Positions 34,562 to 42,538 of a stretch of 42,875 bases of DNA are shown piece by piece; the stretch's first letter is position 1; the number at the start of each line of letters is the position of its first letter. The notes beneath the pieces were generated by a model. It worked only from the letters and a program-made list of their open reading frames with translations. It searched no databases and was not told the DNA's origin. Source of the DNA: JAJFUG01 sp964473155 (lineage in GTDB: Bacteria; Gemmatimonadota; Glassbacteria; GWA2-58-10); NCBI GenBank assembly GCA_964473155.1, contig CAYYNT010000034.1, positions 1-42,875 on the forward strand. The letters run 5' to 3'. The position numbers and the translations under genes were made by a program.

Positions 34562-36691
34562 TCAGTTCTGCTGCTTTTGTTCCGGATTTTCCGGTTGAAC
34601 TGCGGACTCTTTGTCAGCGCCGCCAGCGTGATCGGCGCCCATGGACTCGGACGGCTGCTCCTCGTGAGCGCGGGTAGTCCGCTTACGCCGCTTGACCGGA
34701 CCAGCGGCCGGCTGATCCGCTGCTTCCGGCGGCGTCTCAGGTTGAACCGGTTCCAGCGGCTTCTCCGGCGCTCTCGGTGGAAGCTCACGGCGTTCGATCA
34801 AGGCATCGATCTCCTCGGAGCCCAGAACTTCACGCTCAAGAAGGGTGTCGGCCATCTTGTCCAGAATGTCCCGGTTAGCCTTTAGAATCTGCATCGCCCG
34901 CACGTAGGCCTCGTCTATGAAACGCCGCACCTCGCGGTCGATAAGCCGGGCGGTGGACTCGCTGTAATCCTGGTGCTGCGCTATCTCCCGTCCCAGGAAT
35001 ATCTGCTCCTCTTTTTTGCCGAAAGTCAGCGGTCCCAGCACCTCGCTCATGCCCCAGTTGCAGACCATCCTGCGCGCCAGAGCGGTGGCGCGTTCCAGGT
35101 CGTTGCCTGCCCCGGTGGTCATCTCGCCCAGAGCGAGTTGCTCGGCGCAGCGCCCGCCGAGAAGGGCGACCAGATTGTTAATGCACCACTGGCGGCTGTA
35201 GAGGTGACGGTCCTTCTCGGGCAGATAATGAGTCACACCCAGGGCCATGCCGCGGGCCACTATAGTCACCTTGTGCACCGGGTCGGCGCCGGGGGTGAGT
35301 TTCTGCACCAGAGTATGACCGGCCTCATGGATCGCGATCTGGCGCTTTTCCTCATCGCTGATCACCATGCTTTTGCGCTCGGCGCCCATCATAACCTTGT
35401 CCTTGGCGTCTTCCATGTCGCGCATGGTGACTTTCTCGCGGTTGCGCCGCGCGGCCAGCAGGGCAGACTCGTTGACAATGCTCTCCAGTTCAGCGCCGCT
35501 CAGACCAGGTGTGCCCTTGGCCAGCACGGACACATCCACGTCCTCATCGATCGGGATGTTTTTCATGTGCACCTTGAGTATACCCTCCCGTCCGCGCACA
35601 TCCGGACGGTCCACCACTATCTGACGGTCAAACCGTCCGGGCCGCAACAGGGCCGGGTCCAGCACATCCGGCCTGTTGGTGGCGGCTATCAGTATCACGC
35701 CCTCGTTGGACTCGAAACCATCCATTTCCACTAAGAGCTGATTCAGGGTCTGCTCGCGCTCATCGTGCCCACCGCCCAGACCGGCCCCGCGGTGGCGGCC
35801 CACAGCGTCGATTTCATCGATGAAAATTATGCAGGGCGCGTGGCTCTTGCCCTGCTCGAACAGGTCACGCACGCGGGATGCGCCCACGCCCACGAACATT
35901 TCGACGAAATCCGAGCCGCTCATGCTGAAAAACGGCACCCCGGCCTCACCGGCCACGGCCCGCGCCAGGAGGGTTTTGCCTGTCCCCGGAGGGCCGAGCA
36001 GCAACGCGCCTTTGGGGAGACGGCCTCCCAGTTTCTGAAACTTGCGCGGGGCCTTGAGGAACTCGATCACCTCTTCCAGCTCGATTTTAGCCTCATCGCA
36101 ACCGGCGACATCCGCAAACGTGACTTTGGGACGGTCACCACTCAGGAGCTTGGCCCGGCTCTTCCCGAACGAGAATGCCCGCCCGCCTCCCGACTGCATC
36201 TGACGGATCAGGAAGAGCCAGAGCGCGATAATGAACACCCAGGGAAGCCAGCCCATCAGGCTGGTCATCCAGTTAACCGAGGGGGGACGGCTGGAAACAT
36301 CCACTCCCATACCGTCCAGTTTCCCCACCAGCGATGGGTCATCGAACGGGATATAAGTCTCGAAAGACTGCACTGCATCGCCGCTTTTCGAGCCTTCCGC
36401 CGCCACACCGGCATTCATCTCACCGAGTATTTTCTTCTCGACAATGGTCACACTCTTGACTTTACCCTCAGCCACATACTTCATGAACTGCGAGTAATTC
36501 ACCTTTTTGACCGTTTCCTTCTGCGGCGAAAAGAGGCTGAAAACCGTGATAGGCAGAAGGATTATCAGGATCCAGAAAGCGATGGTCTTGGATACGTTAC
36601 CATATTTCTGGCCTTTTCCGCCCCCTGGTCCGGACTTTCGGTTGTTTTCCGGGCGGTTCTCTTTCTTTTTGTTATTGCCTGCAGCAGGCAT
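34562..36691 (-). CDS. ftsH: ATP-dependent zinc metalloprotease FtsH
   Basis: The membrane-bound AAA+ protease that removes misfolded membrane proteins and, in E. coli, LpxC. 709 residues: first helix ~36-53, periplasmic domain ~60-140, second helix ~145-165, AAA+ with Walker A GPPGTGKT (233-240), Walker B IIFIDEID and the second region of homology around ATNRPDVLDPALLRPGRFDRQ. The zinc site is HEAGH (455-459). Two unusual ends flank this: a Lys/Asn/Gly-rich N-terminal 30 residues, and a long Pro/Glu/Gln-rich tail (~640-709) that likely stays disordered. GAGGA lies six bases before the ATG. Possible turnover of the local LpxC-FabZ fusion is worth noting but is only inference. Confidence 0.96.
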   Translation of the reverse strand: MPAAGNNKKKENRPENNRKSGPGGGKGQKYGNVSKTIAFWILIILLPITVFSLFSPQKETVKKVNYSQFMKYVAEGKVKSVTIVEKKILGEMNAGVAAEGSKSGDAVQSFETYIPFDDPSLVGKLDGMGVDVSSRPPSVNWMTSLMGWLPWVFIIALWLFLIRQMQSGGGRAFSFGKSRAKLLSGDRPKVTFADVAGCDEAKIELEEVIEFLKAPRKFQKLGGRLPKGALLLGPPGTGKTLLARAVAGEAGVPFFSMSGSDFVEMFVGVGASRVRDLFEQGKSHAPCIIFIDEIDAVGRHRGAGLGGGHDEREQTLNQLLVEMDGFESNEGVILIAATNRPDVLDPALLRPGRFDRQIVVDRPDVRGREGILKVHMKNIPIDEDVDVSVLAKGTPGLSGAELESIVNESALLAARRNREKVTMRDMEDAKDKVMMGAERKSMVISDEEKRQIAIHEAGHTLVQKLTPGADPVHKVTIVARGMALGVTHYLPEKDRHLYSRQWCINNLVALLGGRCAEQLALGEMTTGAGNDLERATALARRMVCNWGMSEVLGPLTFGKKEEQIFLGREIAQHQDYSESTARLIDREVRRFIDEAYVRAMQILKANRDILDKMADTLLEREVLGSEEIDALIERRELPPRAPEKPLEPVQPETPPEAADQPAAGPVKRRKRTTRAHEEQPSESMGADHAGGADKESAVQPENPEQKQQN

Positions 36692-36833
36692 ATCAAGTCC
36701 TCATCTGATCGGTTTTGACAATCGGCAGGAGACAGTTTCAGCCACCGGCCCGCCATTCGTTCAGGCCGCAAATACATTCGCCGCCGGAGGCTGTAAAAAT
36801 TGAATCTTAATATAAGGAGCCTCAAAAACAGTG

Positions 36834-38324
36834 TCAATGCTGGTCAGGCGTATCTGATAATCCCGCTTGAAGTTCGCGCGCCCTGATCTCGAGAGCTGTG
36901 ACTGTCGAACCGGTGACCGGGGCGAGAGCCGAACGAACTACCCCCGGCGCCCAGACCACCCGCCCGCGCGCATCCCTTATCACCGGTATGGACAGCCTCC
37001 GTCCGGCTGGAACACGCGCCTCCAGGAAGGATTTTTTCAGCTTACGGCTGCCTTTAAGGCCGAACGGGACCACTCTGTCTCCGGCGCGCCATGTTCCAGC
37101 GGTCAGCGGAAGAGCGAGTTCCTCACGGTCGAAAGCCTGAACAAGAGAACCGCTTTCTTTCCAGAGGGATTTCCGGCATGAGGCATCCCATTTATACTCC
37201 ATAAGAACCAGTTCCCAGGCCGCTCCGGGCAACCGGACAGTCGTGGAGCCGGGAACGGAAAGAATGGTTTCGGGAAACCCGCCTGTTTCCAAACAGGGCC
37301 TATCTTCACCAGCATGAAGGCGCAGACGGCCGAATTCGCGCCTGGCATGCAGGCCGTAAGGCAGGTCCAGGCCATGCCCGCTCCGTCCCGACAGGATCAG
37401 GCCCTCAAGGGCGGCCAGAGGACGTCCCGAAAGAATCGCCTCCTCCCCGGCCAGTCTCCGCGCCTCGCCGCGCAATATATGACGGCGCACCAGGGAGGGC
37501 AGTCCGGCAAGGCCCTCGCAACTTAACACCGCCTCGTTACGGCTAAATGAGATAAGCACTTTGTCCCGCAGCGGACCAGCCAGAGATTCGATTGCTAAGT
37601 CAAGCTTCGCGCAGGCTTGCCCAAGACCGGCCAGACGCTCCCTGAACGTGGGGTCCAGCCTGCTCTCCACCTGCGGAATCATTTCCAGACGCAGACGGTT
37701 GCGAAAATATTTGACACTGGAGTTGGAGGGGTCCTCGGCCCAGGCAAGCTTATGTTCCCGGGCATACTCCTCGATGTCACGGCGGGGGATGTCCAGCAGA
37801 GGACGGATCAGGAAACCGTTTTCCGAGCTGTGGCGCATCCCTGCCAGTCCGGTCAGGCCGCTGCCGGAAAGAAGCCGCAGCAGGACTGTCTCAGCCTGGT
37901 CATCACGGTGATGAGCCAGGGCCAGACGGTTCACGCCAAGCTCACGGCAGCAGCGCCGCAGGAAATCATAGCGCAACTCGCGCGCCGCCTCCTGAATGGC
38001 GCTCTTCTCTGTTTCGGCCCGGGCGGCCGTGTCCACAGTCCCGGCCCGGTGTTCAAGTCCCAGTTCATGGCAGCGCCGCGCGACCAGCTCGCATTCGGCC
38101 TTGCCCTGCTCTCCGCGCAGGCCGTGGTCCAGGCTGGCCGCGGAAAGACGGAAACCAAGCTCTGGAGCAAGACCGGCCAGCACATCCAGCATCACCATGG
38201 AATCCACTCCGCCAGACACCGCTGCCAGCACATGGTCTCCGGGCTGAATGAGCGAACGATCCAGAATCGCGCCTCGCACGCGTTCACGAAGATTGGAGCT
38301 GTTTGTGAAAGTTTGTTCGCCCAT
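36834..38324 (-). CDS. tilS: tRNA(Ile)-lysidine synthase
   Basis: It changes the wobble cytidine of tRNA-Ile2 to lysidine so that AUA is read as Ile. 496 residues. The N-terminal PP-loop ATPase has SGGVDS (37-42), LDHGLRGEQGKAECELV, the LRYDFL block and LALAHHRDDQAETVLLRLLSGSG. The tRNA-binding middle domain contains IRPLLDIPRRDIEEYA and EDPSNSSVKYFRNRLR. The C-terminal TilS domain ends in KLKKSFLEARVPAGRRLSIPVI. The length is that of the two-domain form. Only 42 bp separate its start from the inverted terminus of an insertion sequence, so its original promoter may have been displaced. The ftsH gene begins 142 bp after its stop. Confidence 0.94.
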   Translation of the reverse strand: MGEQTFTNSSNLRERVRGAILDRSLIQPGDHVLAAVSGGVDSMVMLDVLAGLAPELGFRLSAASLDHGLRGEQGKAECELVARRCHELGLEHRAGTVDTAARAETEKSAIQEAARELRYDFLRRCCRELGVNRLALAHHRDDQAETVLLRLLSGSGLTGLAGMRHSSENGFLIRPLLDIPRRDIEEYAREHKLAWAEDPSNSSVKYFRNRLRLEMIPQVESRLDPTFRERLAGLGQACAKLDLAIESLAGPLRDKVLISFSRNEAVLSCEGLAGLPSLVRRHILRGEARRLAGEEAILSGRPLAALEGLILSGRSGHGLDLPYGLHARREFGRLRLHAGEDRPCLETGGFPETILSVPGSTTVRLPGAAWELVLMEYKWDASCRKSLWKESGSLVQAFDREELALPLTAGTWRAGDRVVPFGLKGSRKLKKSFLEARVPAGRRLSIPVIRDARGRVVWAPGVVRSALAPVTGSTVTALEIRARELQAGLSDTPDQH

Positions 38325-38366
38325 AATGCCAAAACATCCCCAAATGAAAAAATGTTGTGACCGTGT

Positions 38367-38381
38367 TAGAAGCGTGTTGAA
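38367..38381 (+). repeat. Left terminal inverted repeat of the IS1182-type element
   Basis: TAGAAGCGTGTTGAA, exactly reverse-complementary to the right terminus. It ends 17 bases before the transposase stop codon on the element's 3' side. Confidence 0.9.
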
Positions 38382-38398
38382 GAAATACGTTTTCAGGT

Positions 38399-39775
38399 TT
38401 ATAGATTTAATCCCCAGAAGCTGGGTTTGAGTTTTAGAACGTAATTGAGACGGATTACAGATTGAAAAGCCGGCAATGACAGTTGTAAATGAGCAAGCAG
38501 GTGGTGCGATTGGTTTTTAAAAGCAGCGAGTGCCGCCGCAGCCGGCCGGCTGCGGCCGATAAAGCAGACAAGCTGCTTCAGATTTTGCACCATAGCTGTG
38601 AGGTTAACCTGTTCCTGCTGTTTTGAGATACCCCGGTAGCGGCTCCTTCCCAAGCCATGATGTTCTTTGGCCTCGGCGAAGATGTGTTCGATCCGGATTC
38701 TTAAGCGCTGGCTGCGGGAAAAAGCCATTGTTTGCTGTACTTGACGCTGTTTATTTCTGAGAGTTATGTCATGGATTTTTTCTTTGCGCCTGCGTAACAA
38801 GCCTAATTTTCGGGATGCTCTTTGATAAACGGGTAATGACTCTGGGTTCTCACCAGCGATCAGGGGAGCATGAAGAGTAACGGCCCTTTTTTCTGTTTCC
38901 TTGAGCATTGCCGTAGAACCATAAAGCTTATCAGCACAGAGGATGGTTATCTCAAGAGCAAAACGGTCACGGATACGATCAAGATGTTCCAGGGCGGCCT
39001 TTTTTTCACTGGAAGTTCTGGCTGGATACATGCCGGTTGCCAGGATTACCCGGCTTTTCAGATCAATCGTATCCTGTCCGATATATCGGGGCTGAGTTTC
39101 TTGCCCTTTCGCCTTGCGGTAGAGCAGTGCATCCGGATCGGTGGTTGAACGATGGGTGGAGTTCTTTATCTTCTGACCCCGAAAATCCTTCTCGCCACGC
39201 CGGGGTGAAGAGCCTGAATCATCGGTTTGTTCTTTAACAACAGACAGTTCCGTTTCCAACTCAGCGGCAAACTCTTCCACCGTCCGGCTGGGCTGGAGCA
39301 ATTCATAGGAGTTGATTGAAGCATCCGCTCTGACCGAGGCGCCATCGGTGGCCAGATGCTTGCCGCTGACCAAGCCGATCTTGATACAGCGGTCCACGAC
39401 TTTGTTCAAGGTCTCAATCCAAAGAGAAGCGCCGAATTGTGCCAAGTGTTCATTCTTTAACCGCGAAATGGTTGAATGATCCGGAACTTCAGAGGCGGAG
39501 ATAAAACCACAAAACCACTGATAACCAGCGTGCATCCGGGCCTCCCGGCACACTGCCCGGATCGATAAATCATAAAAGCAGGCAATCAATAACAACCGGA
39601 GAACCTTCTCCGGTGACACTGGCGGTCGACCGCGGGTGTCGCTCGAATAACATCCAGACACCAGGCGATTGAAAAAACTGAAATCAACCGACCGATCTAT
39701 CTTGCGAAGGATGTAATTCTCCGGAATAACATCCTCAAGGTCACCCATATGGATAAATGCCGTTTGTCGCTCCAT
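38399..39775 (-). CDS. IS1182-family transposase
   Basis: 458 residues and apparently intact. The N-terminus (FIHMGDLEDVIPENYILRKIDRSVDFSFFN, then SSDTRGRPPVSPEKVLRLLLI) is the DUF772-type domain of this family. The DDE acids are Asp in LATDGASVRADAS, Asp in ITILCADKLYGSTAML and Glu in HIFAEAKEHHGLGRSRYRG, where the YREK-like C-terminal signature reads RIRIEHIFAEAKEHHGLG. A middle insertion (~185-225) is charged and Ser/Arg-rich. No frameshift or stop is seen, so it may still be active. Its transcription runs toward tilS, so read-through could drive tilS-ftsH-folP. Confidence 0.93.
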   Translation of the reverse strand: MERQTAFIHMGDLEDVIPENYILRKIDRSVDFSFFNRLVSGCYSSDTRGRPPVSPEKVLRLLLIACFYDLSIRAVCREARMHAGYQWFCGFISASEVPDHSTISRLKNEHLAQFGASLWIETLNKVVDRCIKIGLVSGKHLATDGASVRADASINSYELLQPSRTVEEFAAELETELSVVKEQTDDSGSSPRRGEKDFRGQKIKNSTHRSTTDPDALLYRKAKGQETQPRYIGQDTIDLKSRVILATGMYPARTSSEKKAALEHLDRIRDRFALEITILCADKLYGSTAMLKETEKRAVTLHAPLIAGENPESLPVYQRASRKLGLLRRRKEKIHDITLRNKQRQVQQTMAFSRSQRLRIRIEHIFAEAKEHHGLGRSRYRGISKQQEQVNLTAMVQNLKQLVCFIGRSRPAAAALAAFKNQSHHLLAHLQLSLPAFQSVIRLNYVLKLKPSFWGLNL

Positions 39776-39853
39776 CAGTTCTGTTCCTGTCTCTTAGGTG
39801 GCCTCTTTGCCTCGAAATAAGCTGGTACAAATTTGCCACCTGATCTGTAATAT

Positions 39854-39868
39854 TTCAACACGCTTCTA
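39854..39868 (-). repeat. Right terminal inverted repeat of the IS1182-type element
   Basis: TTCAACACGCTTCTA, the exact reverse complement of the left terminus, 78 bases upstream of the transposase start codon. The element's own promoter would lie in this gap. Confidence 0.9.
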
Positions 39869-40084
39869 GTTTTGTTCTTATTGTACCCTCTGATCTATTA
39901 TCTGTTGCTGGCTTTTATCAAGTTCCAGACTCGTTACGCTTTAACATTGCATGAGTTTATTCGTCTCATCGGCGAGGCGTTGCTGGAATACGTTGATATT
40001 ATTGAAGTTCTAAATCTCAAGGCCGATAACCTAAAACCCTTGAAACCAGACATCGGGCAGTTGGGATTACAACTCAGTTTTTAA
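39869..40084 (+). pseudogene. Transposase C-terminal remnant
   Basis: About 71 codons are open from the edge of the IS1182-type element to a TAA at 40082-40084, with no start signal of their own. The peptide (LYPLIYYLLLAFIKFQTRYALT, then LHEFIRLIGEALLEYVDIIEVL) has the helical, aromatic-rich look of the C-terminal tail of an IS4-type DDE transposase, a match made by eye. The other half is not found on the left side of the element, where tilS begins after 42 bp. The older element was probably cut by deletion, or by the IS1182 insertion followed by rearrangement. Confidence 0.5.
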
Positions 40085-40157
40085 CCGGACAGCACTGATA
40101 TAGGGTCAAATCCTCACTGAGGGCCTACAACACCCGTTCGGTTTTGACCGCAAACGA

Positions 40158-40199
40158 TTATTAGTAGGTTCGCCGCCCCCTAATAACCCCTGCTAATAA
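40158..40199. repeat. Imperfect inverted repeat, 11-bp arms
   Basis: TTATTAGTAGG (40158-40168) and CCTGCTAATAA (40189-40199) pair with one mismatch. A third half-copy, CTAATAA, lies inside the loop, so alternative foldings exist. It may be a mobile-element tip or a transcript hairpin. Confidence 0.45.
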
Positions 40200-40202
40200 G
40201 AA

Positions 40203-40242
40203 TGCCATTCATCCCACATGCAAGCTTGTGGGTTTTCTGGCA
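40203..40242 (+). terminator. Hairpin with T-run, possible terminator
   Basis: CCCACA (40213-40218) pairs with TGTGGG (40227-40232), and the outer TGCCA/TGGCA (40203-40207 / 40238-40242) extends the stem after an internal bulge. TTTTC follows the inner stem on the plus strand. It could terminate old plus-strand transcription from the transposase remnant, or be part of a repeat. Confidence 0.35.
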
Positions 40243-40568
40243 TGGCTTTATTAACGGAGCGAAATCACGGTAAGTGGCGAAATGGGGAACGAATGAAATA
40301 CTACCCGGGGGCCGAAATGGCGGGTTTTGAACTGAGAAAGCAGTTGGTATCATTCCTTTACTGTTACTGCCTGGAAGGATACCGCCGCTTATCCTTTGTA
40401 CACAACTATTGACAAAGTCTCTTATGTCTTGTGCGTAAAGCGTGTTAACCGTGGAAGCCAGAATGTAGACAATCAGTCCCGAGGAAAGGTGGATTAAGGG
40501 TTTCTTTACTTTCCCCAAGGTTGAGATTACTGTCTGGAAAACGCAGTTATAAATCGTTAGCAATTATG

Positions 40569-42404
40569 CTATAAAGAAATGGGATAATAGTCGTACAATT
40601 TATTATACGTGGAATCGTATAGTTGATCGAAAATATCAACCGGATAGTCGCCAGGATGGCAGTATAGACTCAATGATGAATTATCGGTTATTACGAATAG
40701 CGTGGTTTTCGCAACACCAGTGTGATCCTTGAAGTTGAAAGCATGACAGATTTTTTCTGATGTAAAATTGTCATTAGCTGCTGTGGCTACGCTTTGAATT
40801 TTAATTACTATGATTTTCGGGTTGCTGCTTTTACTACAGGGCAATTGACAGATAGTTCGCGAATCGATGGATTCTGTGAATATCAGCTTGGCTTTAAATT
40901 GGCAACTGAGATCTTGAGCGTCTTGGGTAAGGCCAGCGAATGCTCTGAGAGCGGAGTAGCGATTGGTAAGATCGTTCCCCGAAAATTGGAATGTATTGAT
41001 TTTTCCATCTTTTAGTGAAAGTTTCATAATTTCTCTGATAAGAAAACCTATGGATTTATTTCCCACGTTATCCTTTAAAATTGAATATGAGGCTGTCGTC
41101 GATGTTTTATAGGGATTGTCAATAAAGAGAATTCCGTTTTTATTCCAGACAAGTTCAAGATTAGCAGCCGCAGAAGAAACCGCTAATGCGACAATTATTG
41201 TTATTGCAGGAATTGCATGTTTTGATATTATTTCATTTGCCCAGATAACCACAGTGAGAATGAAAGGCAGGCATAATGAAACAATGAAATCTCCACCAGA
41301 AAAGTCAGAGTATAGAAAAAACCATAGAATTGAATATCCGAGGCTGGAGATCAATGCAAAATATGATGTCAAACCATATTTTTTAAATCGGTTGTTTTTG
41401 AGCATCCATATAAGGCCGATCAGGCTAAGAAATATTATTGGAATAGACAATTCTCCAAATAGATATGTCATAGAATGAAACATTCTTGCGGGAGATAAAT
41501 TGAATTTGATTGTATGGCCTTCCTGTACGGCATCTGCCGTTACGTGCCCGAAAAAACTCCTTTCAAATGTTGTTTCATATATTCCGAATATTTTTAATCT
41601 TCCGAGAAAGAAAATAATGACCATTAAAAGAGACATCAAAATTGACGGTAACCATACATATAATTTCCCAAGTTGTTTCAGGTTTAAAAACATTTTTATC
41701 AAATTAATATTTCTTTTTTTTCGGCAAATATCCCAATCTTTAAACAAAAACGCCGTTAATATTGCGGCAAGATTAAGGGGGGCAAGATTGTCAGAGGATA
41801 ACACGAAGACCAAAGTCGCACTGAGAATTATTTGCGACAATCGCCGCCCTTCATAGCGTTGAAACGCCCAAAGAATCAGGGCTTGGTTAAATACTATTCT
41901 GGCAATATACATCCAACCAATTGTACGCATTAATTGGCAATAAACAGGGCTTAGTAAGAGCAGCATCGTACCACAGAAAGCAAGCCAAGAATTGCATCCT
42001 GACCGTATAATCGTAAAATACATCAGGAGGGAAGCCAACAATGCAATAAATAGTGATGGTAGATAAAAGATAGGCAGGCTGAAAGTTACCCCGAGATAAT
42101 CAAGGATTCGGAAGACCGGACCAATAATAATATTGGGGAAAATTCCATGAGGATCCGAAAAAACGATTTGCAGATTTATTCTTATATATTCTTTAAAGCC
42201 ATTCCAACTGTATTCGTCTGGAAATACATTATAGCAGCTGTGCTGTAAGAAACGTTGAATTGATCTAACGTCACCCGGACAAAAATCGGCTGGTCTAAAA
42301 ATCAAGCCTACAAAAGAAAAAATGGCTATAATTAATGTGATTTGAATAAATCGTATTTTGAATTCATTGCTAAAATGCCAATTATAACCGATTGAGCAAG
42401 ACAT
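40569..42404 (-). CDS. Polytopic membrane protein, probable GT-C-like glycosyltransferase
   Basis: 611 residues. About ten hydrophobic helices lie in the first ~410 (e.g. IQITLIIAIFSFVGLIF, LFIALLASLLMYFTII, IPIIFLSLIGLIWML, FILTVVIWANEI). A first-loop acidic pair follows the first helix (RPADFCPGDVRSIQRF), the place where GT-C enzymes keep catalytic acids. A soluble C-terminal part of ~200 residues follows. The overall plan fits polyprenyl-phosphate-sugar glycosyltransferases or O-antigen-type membrane proteins, but I cannot name a family. Base composition is far more AT-rich than in the genes to the left, a sign of transfer. The start codon is seven bases from the tip of a MITE-like element, whose GTGGA may serve as its ribosome binding site. 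Confidence 0.68.
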   Translation of the reverse strand: MSCSIGYNWHFSNEFKIRFIQITLIIAIFSFVGLIFRPADFCPGDVRSIQRFLQHSCYNVFPDEYSWNGFKEYIRINLQIVFSDPHGIFPNIIIGPVFRILDYLGVTFSLPIFYLPSLFIALLASLLMYFTIIRSGCNSWLAFCGTMLLLLSPVYCQLMRTIGWMYIARIVFNQALILWAFQRYEGRRLSQIILSATLVFVLSSDNLAPLNLAAILTAFLFKDWDICRKKRNINLIKMFLNLKQLGKLYVWLPSILMSLLMVIIFFLGRLKIFGIYETTFERSFFGHVTADAVQEGHTIKFNLSPARMFHSMTYLFGELSIPIIFLSLIGLIWMLKNNRFKKYGLTSYFALISSLGYSILWFFLYSDFSGGDFIVSLCLPFILTVVIWANEIISKHAIPAITIIVALAVSSAAANLELVWNKNGILFIDNPYKTSTTASYSILKDNVGNKSIGFLIREIMKLSLKDGKINTFQFSGNDLTNRYSALRAFAGLTQDAQDLSCQFKAKLIFTESIDSRTICQLPCSKSSNPKIIVIKIQSVATAANDNFTSEKICHAFNFKDHTGVAKTTLFVITDNSSLSLYCHPGDYPVDIFDQLYDSTYNKLYDYYPISL

Positions 42405-42411
42405 AATTAAG

Positions 42412-42527
42412 GTCCACTGAAAAATATATTTCTTTGCACTTTGATGCCAATGAATTGTCCGATATTATCACCTAACACTCTGATTAACAATGTGTTATAT
42501 CAACATAAACGATTTATTCAGTGGACC
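42412..42527. mobile_element. 116-bp MITE-like element
   Basis: GGTCCACTGAA (42412-42422) and its exact reverse complement TTCAGTGGACC (42517-42527) bound an AT-rich core with no coding capacity. A few further matches (AAAT versus TAAAT) extend the arms. It fills nearly the whole gap between the methyltransferase stop and the membrane protein start. No full-length relative with these termini is in the window, and no clear target duplication is visible. Confidence 0.6.
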
Positions 42528-42538
42528 CTCATTATCTT

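Larger units (their letters stand above)
38367..39868 (-). mobile_element. Complete IS1182-family insertion sequence (about 1.5 kb)
   Basis: It is bounded by perfect 15-bp inverted repeats at 38367-38381 and 39854-39868, with partial matches further inward, and contains one full-length transposase gene. The total of 1502 bp is normal for the family. Flanking bases do not show a clear target duplication: ...GTGT on the left and GTTTT... on the right share at most two or three bases depending on how the tips are set. It lies between tilS and an AT-rich region, and its right tip abuts a broken transposase tail. Confidence 0.88.
40085..40568. other. Gene-poor stretch with hairpins, no supported gene
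   Basis: I find no convincing gene in these ~480 bases. Two inverted repeats are present (described separately). A 127-codon minus-strand open frame (40180-40563, TTG start) covers most of it, but it has odd composition, no ribosome binding site I can accept and no family I know. Its position between a broken transposase and AT-rich genes suggests decayed mobile DNA. Confidence 0.5.

Noticed and set aside
38355..39880. A clear target-site duplication for the IS1182-type element
   Set aside because: The flanking bases agree over at most two or three positions depending on where the tips are set, which is not enough to claim.
40180..40563. 127-codon minus-strand open frame as a gene
   Set aside because: TTG start with no acceptable ribosome binding site, unusual composition, hairpins within the frame, and no family I recognise; more likely decayed DNA.
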